A stretch of 64,000 bases of DNA from Lachnospiraceae bacterium (GTDB taxonomy: Bacteria > Bacillota > Clostridia > Lachnospirales > Lachnospiraceae): NCBI GenBank assembly GCA_021203145.1, contig JAJQBS010000030.1, forward strand, positions 1 to 64,000, written 5' to 3'. How positions within the stretch are numbered: position 1 is the first letter of the stretch; each line of letters starts with the position of its first letter. This document shows positions 1-10,800 of the stretch, piece by piece. The notes beneath the pieces were generated by a model. That model saw nothing but the letters and a program-made list of their open reading frames with translations. It was not told where the DNA came from and searched no databases. Made by a program: the position numbers and the translations under genes.

Positions 1-56
1 AACACAAACAGGTGTTCCCTTTACTACTTTTCCTACAAAAATTTTACGCTAACATA

Positions 57-160
57 GCGGGAAACGCCCCCTCGCTTCGGTCGGCGCTAAACAATCGTCC
101 ACTGGACGATCAGCGCAGCAGTGCCCATTCCAAAAGTGCTGCGCACTTGGGGCACTGCTA
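57..160 (+). repeat. Short palindrome-containing repeat (GGAAACGC...CGCTTCGGTCGGCGCTAAAC...ATCGTCCACTGGACGATCAG), copy 1
   Basis: Contains perfect palindrome ATCGTCCACTGGACGAT; the same blocks recur in reverse orientation inside deoB (about 23331-23475). Confidence 0.6.
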
Positions 161-297
161 TATTCCTGCGGCATACGAATCGCAAATCCTGTGTCGAATT
201 TCGTCTTCCCATAGTGGATGTACTTATCTGGAATATCCCTGCATTCGATTGGACTGTTCTCAAAAAGAATATATTTTTCCTTTATTTTTTTACTCAT
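160..297 (-). pseudogene. Rpn family (PD-(D/E)XK nuclease/putative transposase) remnant
   Basis: Minus-strand translation ILFENSPIECRDIPDKYIHYGKTKFDTGFAIRMPQEY is near identical to part of the protein at 13951-15042; homology stops at PQEY where the palindromic repeat begins. Confidence 0.75.
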
Positions 298-614
298 ATA
301 TTTTATGCATTCGTTTAAATATTCTAAATATTATTTACAAAATTTATGTTGACATATTCATTGTTTGTTTATATAATTATTATTGTTTTGTATCTCCCCG
401 CAGTCAAAAAACATCAAAGAATGCCGCAGCTTATCCAGAATTGGATACGGTCAGCAGCTCTCCCGCCCGGATACATAGATGAACATCCGGGATGGAATAT
501 CGCTTTAAATGTTTATTTACCCCAGAGAATCAGCCCCCGGAGAATTGCAGGAAAATAAATCCGCAGGGGGTTTTCAATTTGTGTAAATGATAGTAAAATA
601 AAGGAGGAAAATGA

Positions 615-1535
615 ATGGCGGAAAAAGATGTGACAGAAAAATTGCTGGAGGATTATCCGGATGTTTTTGCCGATATTGTGAACGTCCTTGTCTATGACGG
701 CGAAAACAAGGTAGATCCGGCTGACCTTGAGATTTCAGGGACGATCAGCCAGTATAAAGTCGGGAATGTCAGCCGCAGCCAGGAAAGGGACATCGCCAAG
801 TACTGGAAGAAGGAGGACGTTCGCATCGGTCTTCTCGGGTTGGAAAATCAGACCAGCCCCGACCCCGACATCGCTCTGCGGGTCATCAGTTACGACGGGG
901 CAGCGTACCGGAACGAGATGAATCAGGGTAACGCCAGATATCCCGTGGTGACCCTCGTCTTGTACTTTGGCACAGACAGCCGGTGGGGGCAGAAGTCACG
1001 CAGCCTTTATGGCCGGATCGGCGAACCAGACAAAAAGCTTGGGAGTTTTTTCTCCGACTACAGGGCAAACGTATTCGAGATTGCATGGCTTGACGATAAA
1101 ACAGTTGCGAAGTTCAGGAGTGATTTCCGGATTGTAGCTGACTATTTTGTACAGATGCGGAAAAACCATAAGTATGTCCCTTCCGCAGAGACTATGGTGC
1201 ATGTGGAGGAAGTGTTAAATCTCATAGCCGCTGTGTCCGGAGACAAGAGATTTCAATTTGCGCAGAATGAAAATGCAGAAAGGAAGGTAACAAAAATGGA
1301 AGACTGGTTAACCAGAGCATTAGACAAAGCGGCTGCTGAGGCGGCTGCCAAAGCAACTGCTGAAGCAAATGTCAAGGCAGCTGCTAAAGCTGCGGAAACA
1401 TTGGTAAATAACGTCGATTCTCTCATGAAAAAAAGAGGGCTTTCAACGGAGGACGCATGTGATGCTTTGAGTCACACAGTGGAAGAATATCTATCGGCGA
1501 AAAAGCTTCTGGCAGATGCTGCCGCTGTGATTTGA
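615..1535 (+). CDS. Rpn family recombination-promoting nuclease/putative transposase (306 aa)
   Basis: ORF with SD AAGGAGG upstream; Rpn/PD-(D/E)XK-like layout (PDPDIALRVISYDGAAYRNEM..., YPVVTLVLYFG) and a short variable Ala/Lys-rich C-terminal region. Confidence 0.75.
   Translation: MAEKDVTEKLLEDYPDVFADIVNVLVYDGENKVDPADLEISGTISQYKVGNVSRSQERDIAKYWKKEDVRIGLLGLENQTSPDPDIALRVISYDGAAYRNEMNQGNARYPVVTLVLYFGTDSRWGQKSRSLYGRIGEPDKKLGSFFSDYRANVFEIAWLDDKTVAKFRSDFRIVADYFVQMRKNHKYVPSAETMVHVEEVLNLIAAVSGDKRFQFAQNENAERKVTKMEDWLTRALDKAAAEAAAKATAEANVKAAAKAAETLVNNVDSLMKKRGLSTEDACDALSHTVEEYLSAKKLLADAAAVI
1296..1535 (+). CDS. Putative internal in-frame ORF encoding the Rpn C-terminal domain only (RpnS-like, 79 aa)
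   Basis: ATG at 1296 is in frame with 615 and preceded by AGGAAGG (1281-1287) with 8-nt spacing; the same SD/ATG heads the stand-alone ORF at 15400. Confidence 0.55.
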   Translation: MEDWLTRALDKAAAEAAAKATAEANVKAAAKAAETLVNNVDSLMKKRGLSTEDACDALSHTVEEYLSAKKLLADAAAVI

Positions 1536-1654
1536 TGGATGGAAAACGATTTACGCCGTTCACTGGAGGCAAAAATCAACCGCAAAATCAGACAGGGGGA
1601 TGATTAGTCCCCCCCCTCCACTCCACCTGGCATACCGTTCGGCGCCAAGACGGT

Positions 1655-1753
1655 TCAATTCTTTTCTTTTAGCTGGTCTTCAAGCCATGCGTCAAGTTCA
1701 TCTTTGGTGCCTTCATTATGCAGAATTTTCCGGAAAATGTCAAGCGTAACTAG
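1655..1753 (-). pseudogene. Rpn family C-terminal-half remnant
   Basis: Minus strand translates to HLVTLDIFRKILHNEGTKDELDAWLEDQLKEKN*, matching PLDIFREILHNRGIQSELDAWL of the 13951-15042 protein. Confidence 0.7.
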
Positions 1754-1760
1754 ATGTATT

Positions 1761-1794
1761 AGCAGGGCCAGGGGGTATGCCCCCTGGCCCTGCT
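1761..1794 (+). terminator. Strong hairpin AGCAGGGCCAGGGGG-TATG-CCCCCTGGCCCTGCT followed by T-rich sequence
   Basis: 15-bp perfect inverted repeat with 4-nt loop, between the Rpn locus and the adhesin 3' end. Confidence 0.8.
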
Positions 1795-1856
1795 TTGTGT
1801 TTGTGTTGTTTCTATGTTTTTTTGTTTCAGTTTCTGCTTGCGCCGTCTGTCACTTT

Positions 1857-4800
1857 TCAGTCACGTGCTCCACGCTCGCGGCGTCTTAAGTAGAACATTT
1901 CTGCTACGATGATTGCCAGTGCCAGAAGCAGCAGGGCGAAGTACTGTGCGAGCGGCGTTTCATCGCCGGTCTGTACAGCTTCTTCCGTATCGGTCTCGGT
2001 CTCAGTCTCGGATTCGGATTCTGTCTCTTCCTCTTCTTCGATCTCTTTATTCGTGATGGTTACGGTCGCCTCTGTGTCTGTCGAGGTCAGGGTTACCTCT
2101 GAGCCGCTGTAGGACACGGTGTAGCCGAAGCTTGCGTCGTCTGCTACCGGAACTACGTTGCCGTCTTCGTCTATCTCGACCTCTGTCACGTAGAGTACGG
2201 TATCCTCATCGCCTGCAGCCGCTACGTCTATGGTCACACTCACTTCCGAGCCTTCCGAGCCGTCTGCAGCAAGATCCAGTTCTACGATGTTCGTGGATAC
2301 GTTCTCCGCGAGTGTCGTGTAGGACGAGTCTGTGAAGATTCCTGCATAGAATACTGCGTCGCTTGCGAGTGCGCTGCCGTCCGCGTCAAGCAGTATCTTC
2401 GTGATGGTCAGGTATCCCTGTACGTAGAACCCGGTCGGAATTTCTACAAACTGGTTCTCGAAGGTGATCTCTGCCGCCATGCCGTCCGCAATGGTTACGG
2501 AGTTCTCGTCGTTGTCAAATGTTACCGCGAAGAGTGTTCCGTCCGAAATCGTTCCGGAGAGAATCGCTGTGCCATCTTCCTCGCACTCACTTACGTAATA
2601 GGTTCTGCCGATTTCGAGACCGGTGAAGGTCACGCTCTCGGATGCGGAGTTTTCGAAGGTCAGCGCCTTTACTTCCGTCATACGGGTAGTGCAGTCTTCG
2701 TCTGCGTACAGTGCCACGTAGAAGGTGTAATCTTCAGCAGTGATTTCTACGCCGTCCCAGGTAAGGGTCTTGGTCACGGTCACTGTCGCGTCTTCACTGA
2801 TCTCTACCGGCACCGGGTTTTCTACCTTATTGGTATCCACCGCGGCCGCGTTGCCGATCTGTACGCTTGCTGTGTTTACTACGTCTCCTTCGGTCTCGCC
2901 GTCTGCGAGGATGGTCGCATCGCGGTTCACCTGTACGGTCAGGGTCACTGTACCGGAAGTAAATGCCTCCACATTTGCCAATGTCCAGGTCACCGTATGG
3001 CTTGCTGTGTCATACACGCCTGCCGGACTGGAGCTTACATAGTCCACGCCCGCATCCAGAGCGTCTGTGATCGTCACGGTCGCTGCAGTATTGTTGTAGT
3101 TGTAGTAGCTGATCGTGTAGACCAGTTCGTCTCCCACTGCTACAGAGTTACCGCTTCCGACAGCCACGGTCTTGGTCGGGTCTACCGGAGCATCCGATTC
3201 GATCGGATTTTCTACCTCGTTTGTCATTCGACTGTAGGTATTTCCAACATCCTTTCCGATCTCTACCAGCGCGTCGTTCACAACGCTTGCGGTCGTATCA
3301 CCGGTGTCCAGAGTCTTTGCATTCTCATTTACCTTCACAGTCAGCGTCACGCTGCCTTCGGTATAAGCGTTGACCCCTTCCAGTGTCCAGGTGACGGTAT
3401 GGATATCAGAGTCGTAAACGCCGCCATTGTCGGATTTTACATAGTCCACGCCTTCATCCAGCTCGTCTGTGATTATCACAGTTGCCGCATAGCTCAGGTA
3501 GTTGTAGTAGGTGATCGTATAGACCAGCTCATCTCCCACTGCTACCAGATCGCCGTCATCGGTTGTGCCGTCGTTATCGTCGATTTCCACGGTCTTGACC
3601 GGATCTACCGGATCGTCGTTCACCGGATTGGTCACCAGGTTCGTTGTGGCAGAATTTCCGCCGATGTATACGTCCGCATCATTTTCTACAGTTTCCCCTG
3701 TGCTGCTGTTGACCTTTACTGTCAATGTCACGTAACCGCCGGTAAATGCGTCCACATCTTCAAATGTCCAGGTAACCGTATGATCCTCTTCATCATAGAC
3801 GCCGCTATTGCTGGAGCTCACATAATCAACTCCGTCATCCAGTTCATCCATAATGATTACATTCACGGCCGTGTTTGTGTGGTTGTAGTAGGCGATGGTA
3901 TAGGTAATCTGATCTCCATGGTTCACAGCACTGCCGTTTACACCAGCCTCGCTGTCTGCGGATACCGCTTTCTCCGGATCACCCGGGTCATCTGGATCGA
4001 TCGGATTTTCCACCTTATTCGTGTCTACTGCCGCATCATTGTTAATCGCCACGCTCGCGGTGTTTTCAACCGTAGCAGTCGTCTCGTCATCGCCCACGAT
4101 CCAGGCGTTCTCGTTGACCTGTACAGCCAGGGTCACTGTGCCTTCCGTCAGCGGAGTCACATTTTCCAGAGTCCAGGTGACAGTATGGGTGGCTTCATCA
4201 TACACGCCATTGTCAGAGGAATCCAGATAGGTCACGCCCGCATCCAGCTTGTCAGTGATTGTGACATCAGCAGCCGTGTTGTTGTAGTTATAGTAGCTGA
4301 TCACGTAGGTAATCATGCTGCCTATGCCTACACTGCTGCCTGTCAGTGTGTTGGTCGTCTCATTAATCGTTGCGTCTGCGTCGTATCCGGATGGGCTGGT
4401 CGCGCTGATCGTCTTCGTCGGGTTGACCGGATCTTCCGACTCGAGCGGATTCTCCGGTACGTTTGTATAAGCCGGTTCCTCCGTTTCCTCTGGATCAGTC
4501 TCTGTATCCGTATCACTGGTATTCGCAACAATGGTTACAGCCGCCTGGTTTGCGATCGACGCTACCTCCGTGTAGGTAAATTCATAATAAACATCCGGAT
4601 CTGTCGGATCTACCGCACTGTAGGTCTGATTTGCCGTCTTTGCATCATCATTTACTCTTACAGTCAGCGTCACGCTGCCTTCTGTAAACGGACTCGCATT
4701 CTCAATTGTCCATGTCACGGTATGATTCGTCTCGTCATAGACTACTGTACCGGTTCCGGCCACCGCTGTCGCTTTGTTTACCACATTACCGTTCCCATCT

Positions 4801-7800
4801 GTCGCGGATACGAAGTCTACCCCGTCATCCAACGTATCTGTGATGGTCACAGTCGCCGGCGTGCTGTTGTGGTTGTAGTAGCTGATAGTGTAGGTTACCT
4901 TATCGCCCACGGAGACGTACAGATTCTTGCCATCCGTCTTCGTCTGCACATTTCCTTCTTCATCCTCTACATAATAGATCGCCTTGGACGGATTCTCCGG
5001 GTCATCCGGCGTGAGCGGGTTGGTGACGATATTGGTTGTAGCCGCACTGTCATTTCCAATCTGGACGCTTGCCTGGTTATCCACGGTTGTGCTGTCAGCC
5101 CACTCGCTGCTCAGCCCATCACCCGCTGTCTTCGCATCCTCGGTGACGCGGACGGTCAGGGTAACGGAACCGCTTTCGTAGGCCTCTGCGGTAAATACCG
5201 GCCATTTGACATAGGTGTCGTCGTTGCTTTCAAAAACATCATCCGCCGTAAGCTCTTTGCCATCCCTATCCGTTGCGGAGACGAATTCCACACCACTATC
5301 CAGCTGATCCGTAATGGTAATATCCGTTTCCACGGCATAGTAGTTATAATAAGTGATGGTGTAAGTGATTTCATCGCCCACGGAAACGGCCTCATAGTTG
5401 GTGGTTCCGTCCGTGTCAGTGCTCACCGCTTCGACTGCTTTGCCATTTATAGCGGTCTCAGTCTTCGTGGGGTCTTCCGGATCATCATCAACCGGATTTG
5501 TTACTTCATTGGTCTCTACATAACTGTTGTTACCAATTTGTACCCACGCGGTATTTTTAACTGTAGACTTCTGCGCGCCATCCTCTACCTTTACAGTAAC
5601 CGTAACGGTACCTGTCTCATAGGCAGCCGCCGTAAACTCCGGCCATGTCACCTTATGTTCTGTGCTGTCGTATACGCTTTCATCAAGAATGTCTCCATTC
5701 TGATCCGTTGCAGATACAAACGACACATTGTCATCCAGGTAATCATAAATATTTACGGTCTTTTCTTTACTGTAGTTATTGTAGTAGCCGATCACATAGG
5801 TAATCTCATCACCGACAGAAACATTCGCACCTGAAGCTCCCGCACTGGACGCAGCTACCGCCTTTGTCGGATTTTCCGGATTGTCATCGACCGGATTCTC
5901 CACAATGTTTGTATCCTGCGTCACATCGTTTTCCACATCTCCGGTGGATACAGTCACAGTCGCCTGATTTTCTACTGTATTCTCCGTACTTCCTTCCGTC
6001 ACGGCAGTGGACAATACCTGCACCTGGAAGGAGACTGTTCCTGCTGTCAGCGGATCAACCGTGAGTGTCCAGGTAATCGTATGAGCTTCCTCATCGTAAA
6101 CCCCATTATCAGAAATCGTTCCTTCCACTACAGATACATCATCGTCCAGTTCATCCGTAATGGTGACAGTTGCCTGCGTATTATTATGATTGTAATATGA
6201 AATCTCATACGTGATGACAGCTCCGATGCTCACAGCTTCATACTCATCCGTTCTGGTTCCCGTATTCTCATCTGTACTGCTGTCCACAAGCTCCTTATTT
6301 GTCTCGGTCTTCTCCGGCTCTGTCTTATCTTCCGGCTCCAAGGGATCCTCTACCACCTCTGTATAGGAAGCTGTACTGTTTCCAATATACACTGTCGCCT
6401 GATTTGCAATCGACGCCGTCGTATCATCCTCTGTGCCGTAGGTCAGGCTTCCATCGCCATTTACCTCATAGTCATTCTCTGCCGCAGTCGCGTCTTCATT
6501 TACGGTCACATACAGCCTCACATAACCACCCGTAAAGGCTGAGACTGTCAGAGTCCAGAGAACCGATCTGGCAGGCACTACAATTTCTGTTCCGTCTATC
6601 TCTATTGTCGTTCCATCCTCATAATACACACCGTTTCTGTTCGCGCCCCGGTAGGTCACGCCAGTATCCAGTGTATCAATGATGTAGATGGTCGCTGTAC
6701 TGTTTGTGTTGTTGTAATAGCCGATCTGATAAGTCACAATGTCCCCAACAGATACATATAGATTACCAGACTCATCCCTTGCCGTTACATTCACTTCCTT
6801 ATTAGAATCATACACACTAACAAGCCCTTTTGTCGGAGCCGTTTCCTCATCATCTTCCAGAGGATTTGTGATGATCTCTGTGGAGTATACATTTTCTTCC
6901 GTGGTGGTAACGGTCATGGTCGCCTGATTATCGACCGTTGCTGTCGTCTCCGTCGTCACCTGCTTCGCATTTTCGTTTACCTCCACAACCAGGGTGACGA
7001 TACCGCTCTCGAACGGATCCGCCTCGATCGTCCAGGTGACAGTATGAGTATCTGCGTCATAGCTGATAGTAACATCCGTGCCTGTCGCTTCATCGGTGTC
7101 AGCCGCTGCCAGAGTCAGGCTGCCATAAGACGCGCTGACGAAGTCCACGCCGGTATCCAACGGGTCGGTGATGGTAACGGTGGCCTCGGTGTTGTTGCCA
7201 TTATACCAGTCGATTTCATAGGTGATGATGTCGCCCACGGAAACCTCGTCATAGTAACCACTTATTGCATCCAGGGTGGCATTACCTTCATTTACAGTGG
7301 TCTCTTCCTTTGTCACCTCAGGATCCTCTGCGTCACGCGTATTGGTGAAGTTAAAGGTGTAATTATCAACATCCTTCTCCAGGCTAGATGTGTAATTATA
7401 TTCCAGAGTCTTACTCAATGTTTCTGCCACAGAGTAATAGTACTCATACCTGCTGTCATCGTACTTCGGCAGCCCTACATATTCACCCGCATCAGCATCG
7501 TAATACCAATAAATGGAATAAACATCACCATTCCAGTCCACGATGTAGGTGCCGTCGACACTGGTGCCGGGGTACTCAACCTGAGTTAAAGTAGTCAGTG
7601 ACGTACTTTCGCTGTTCCGGGTAACAGTCAGGGTGATCTCTGTTTCGTTGTTATGATCCAGTCCGCCATCCACCCAGGTCTTAGTACCGGTAAGGGTTAC
7701 ATACTTCTGCTCCAGTGTATTTGTGATAATAAACCGGTCGCTGCTGGAATAATCGTCGGTATAGACTTCACTGCCATTGGAGTAAGTGGTCGTATATCCA

Positions 7801-10800
7801 TTGATGTTTTCCTCTACTACCTTGTAGGTTATCTTGTTCCCGCTCGAGTCGTACTGCGGCAGGTTCAGGATATCCCAGTCATTTGTGTAAAGCGTACCCC
7901 AGTTTACCGTATAGGAGTCAGTGTACTCCTTCCAGGCAGTGCTATCTGTTATTTCCGTATCCGTGGTGTAGTACAACGTCAGCGTCACATCATCCTTGTT
8001 CGTCGTATGCGTTGCTCCGCCGTCTACCCAGGTCTTGCGGCCATAGATGTCCACGATACCGGCGTCAAAGGTATTTACGATAACTGCACTGGACGTGTCA
8101 ACCACGTCATCGCCGTTCCAGTCCGTATCATTCGTACTGCTGGTCTTTGCACTTAATGTCCCATTGCCATTGTCTGTTACAGTCAACGTGATCAGATGGC
8201 CATAGGTCTGCGTATCATAGGTCAGATCATCCAGAGTGTAAGTTCCATCAGCGTTTTCTGTAGCGCCAGAAGGAGCAACCTCCGTCACCCGGTATTCCCA
8301 GCTTCCGACGTCGTCCTGATCCAGAGCGAATGTTACCAGTTCCATCAGGGACATAGCAACCGTCTTATCATCGTTCACATAATAGGACTTAAGTGCTTTT
8401 AGCTTAGCGCCTGTCATGGTAACGGTAATATACCGGTTGCCGCTTGAATTCGTCAGTACATCATATTCGCTTTCATCGACAAACGGCGCACTGCTGTCAA
8501 GGGCTTCGATCATGAAGGTAAATTCATCATCATCGCTGAAGTCACGACCGTCCAGCACCTTGTAAGCGGAAAGAGTTGCTTCTCCCTTAGCAGAATAGTA
8601 ATTCCTGAAGAACATAGAATTGTAGGTGGCTGTAGAACCCAACTGTGTTCTTCCGTTTGCATCGTAATAGGTCGTCTCCGTCTCTTTAACTGTCAGGACA
8701 CCGTCCACATCTTCCACAACGACTGTCACTATATAATAGTGGGTGTCATAAGTGACGTAGTCAAAGGTTCCTGCCTCTTCGGAAACTTTATACCAATAGG
8801 TACCTGCCGTATCGAATATGATCTCATAGCCAAAAGCGCCCGTAGAGCCATTGGAGCGATAAACCGGATCTCCGATCGCTTCCCCGCCCTCATCCAGCTC
8901 CTGGATTTCGATCGTAAATTCACCTTCTGCCAGACTACGGCCAACCAGCGTCTTCGTCGCCCTTAAGATGATCGAAGTTTCCGACGCATCATAAGTATTT
9001 ACAAAAGAAGCTGTGAAGGTATCATCTTTCACATTTTCATTGTCACTGTGCGTGCTGGCCGCTATAAAGGACGTATAAGAGTTGGTATCACTCTTCACAT
9101 TAGAAGTCGTCCTTGTGCCATCCTCGTTTTCCACATTTTTTGTCATGGATACCGTGGCAATCAATTCACCGTTCGAATCATCTTTGCTGACTACAACAGT
9201 CAGGGTATAACGGGTCGAATCATAGACGACGCCGCCGGATCCAGTACCGGTCTCTTCCTCCTCATAGATCACATATGTGTACGTGCCTACCTCGGTATAA
9301 ACGAAGGCATTTTCCTGCACGATAGTCCATGTGATTGCTTTATTTGTATCTCCTGTGGAAACAGTGACCGTACCGGTCGCCACAGTTTCACCCGCATCTT
9401 CGTCCGCGTTCGCGTTTTCCATAGACTGATTTACGGTATAATTGAAGGTCTTGGTCGCACTATCTGTTCCGGTAAACGTTTTGGTGCCGTTTATCAGTGT
9501 CGCCAGGCTCACAGAAACGGATTCTTCCACGTTGGTGACCGTGACTGAAACGGTAGCACCCGTTCCGTCCACATCAAAGCTTACGGTATGGTATTTCACG
9601 TATGCGCTTTCAGTGCTGTCATAAGCATAGCTTTCCTTGACATTACTCACATTCGAAACACCCGTGCCGCTCACAGATACTGTCGTATCGTAGGAATGCG
9701 CATGACTTCCTACCAGGTACTCGGTCAGATATAGGGTTCCAATCGGAACTTCATTGAACGTAGCCGTGCCGCCTGCGCTGATTGTCGATGTGCCAATGGA
9801 GACAGCTGTCTCAACTACCCCATCTCCATCCTCATCTACATAGGTATAGAGGGCAAAGCGGAAGTTATCCTGATTGTCAGTCGTTGTCAATACAGTGCCA
9901 TCCTCCTCCGTCACGACTTTTTTCACCGTGACGGTCGTGGTCTTTAACGTATTGGTCAGTTCGACATTACGGTCTGCAGCAGGTGTGACAGTTGCATCGC
10001 CGCTAAAGGTATAAGCGCTTAAATCAGCTGTTCCAGAATTTTCCGAAATCTCATAGGTCAGAGCCACGCCTTTTTCATCATAAGCTGCCACACCGTCAAA
10101 CACCAGCGTCCAGGTATTGCTGCTCTCATCCCAGGTGTAACCTGTCGTTGAATATGTGTATGTTTTGCCATCCGTGGCATTGGTGGCCGTAATGGTGACA
10201 ACAAATTCTTCGCCATCATTATCCGGCCGCGTATAATATGCGTTACTCTCGTCTACCCAGTACTTGTATAAAATCAGACGCGCTGTTCCGGTAATGGTAT
10301 TGGTGATCGTGATGCCGGCCTCGTCCTCGGCTGTCACATCTACATCATCTTCACCGGACACGGTCCACTGGTACTGATAGCCATCCACAGTGATCGTAGA
10401 ACTTGTCTCAGCAACCGTATAAGTTCCTGCCGGCAAGTCTACCAGGGTAACACTGCCGTTTGCGGGAACAGTCACCTTAGTTACGCCGCCAGACACCGAC
10501 CAATAATTCCCGTTGCTATCGGCTACGCTTTCCAGCTTAGCAAGCTCTCCATTCGTTCCCGTCACTGTGAAAGTAAATGTCAAATCAGCCAAAATATCGG
10601 AAGTAATAATACTGCTGTCCGCATTTACTTTTTTATTCAGTGTCAGCGATGCCGTCTCAAGGGTATTCGTAATGGTATACCCCTCCGTAATATCGCCTGA
10701 AACAGATGATGTATATGCAGAAGGCAGATTGCTCTCTTCCGCCACGGTATATACTATTTCATTATTATCATCGTCATACTTTGGCAAGTCTTCAAACGTA

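Noticed and set aside
2997-5834. 945-aa plus-strand ORF
   Set aside because: Lies antisense to the adhesin repeats; its periodic Val/Ile/Asp/Arg-rich sequence is the shadow of the repeated coding strand, with no SD or family resemblance.
2800-7330. CRISPR-like periodicity
   Set aside because: Repeats are long (over 300 bp), diverged and protein-coding; there are no short identical repeats with unique spacers anywhere in the window that I could see.
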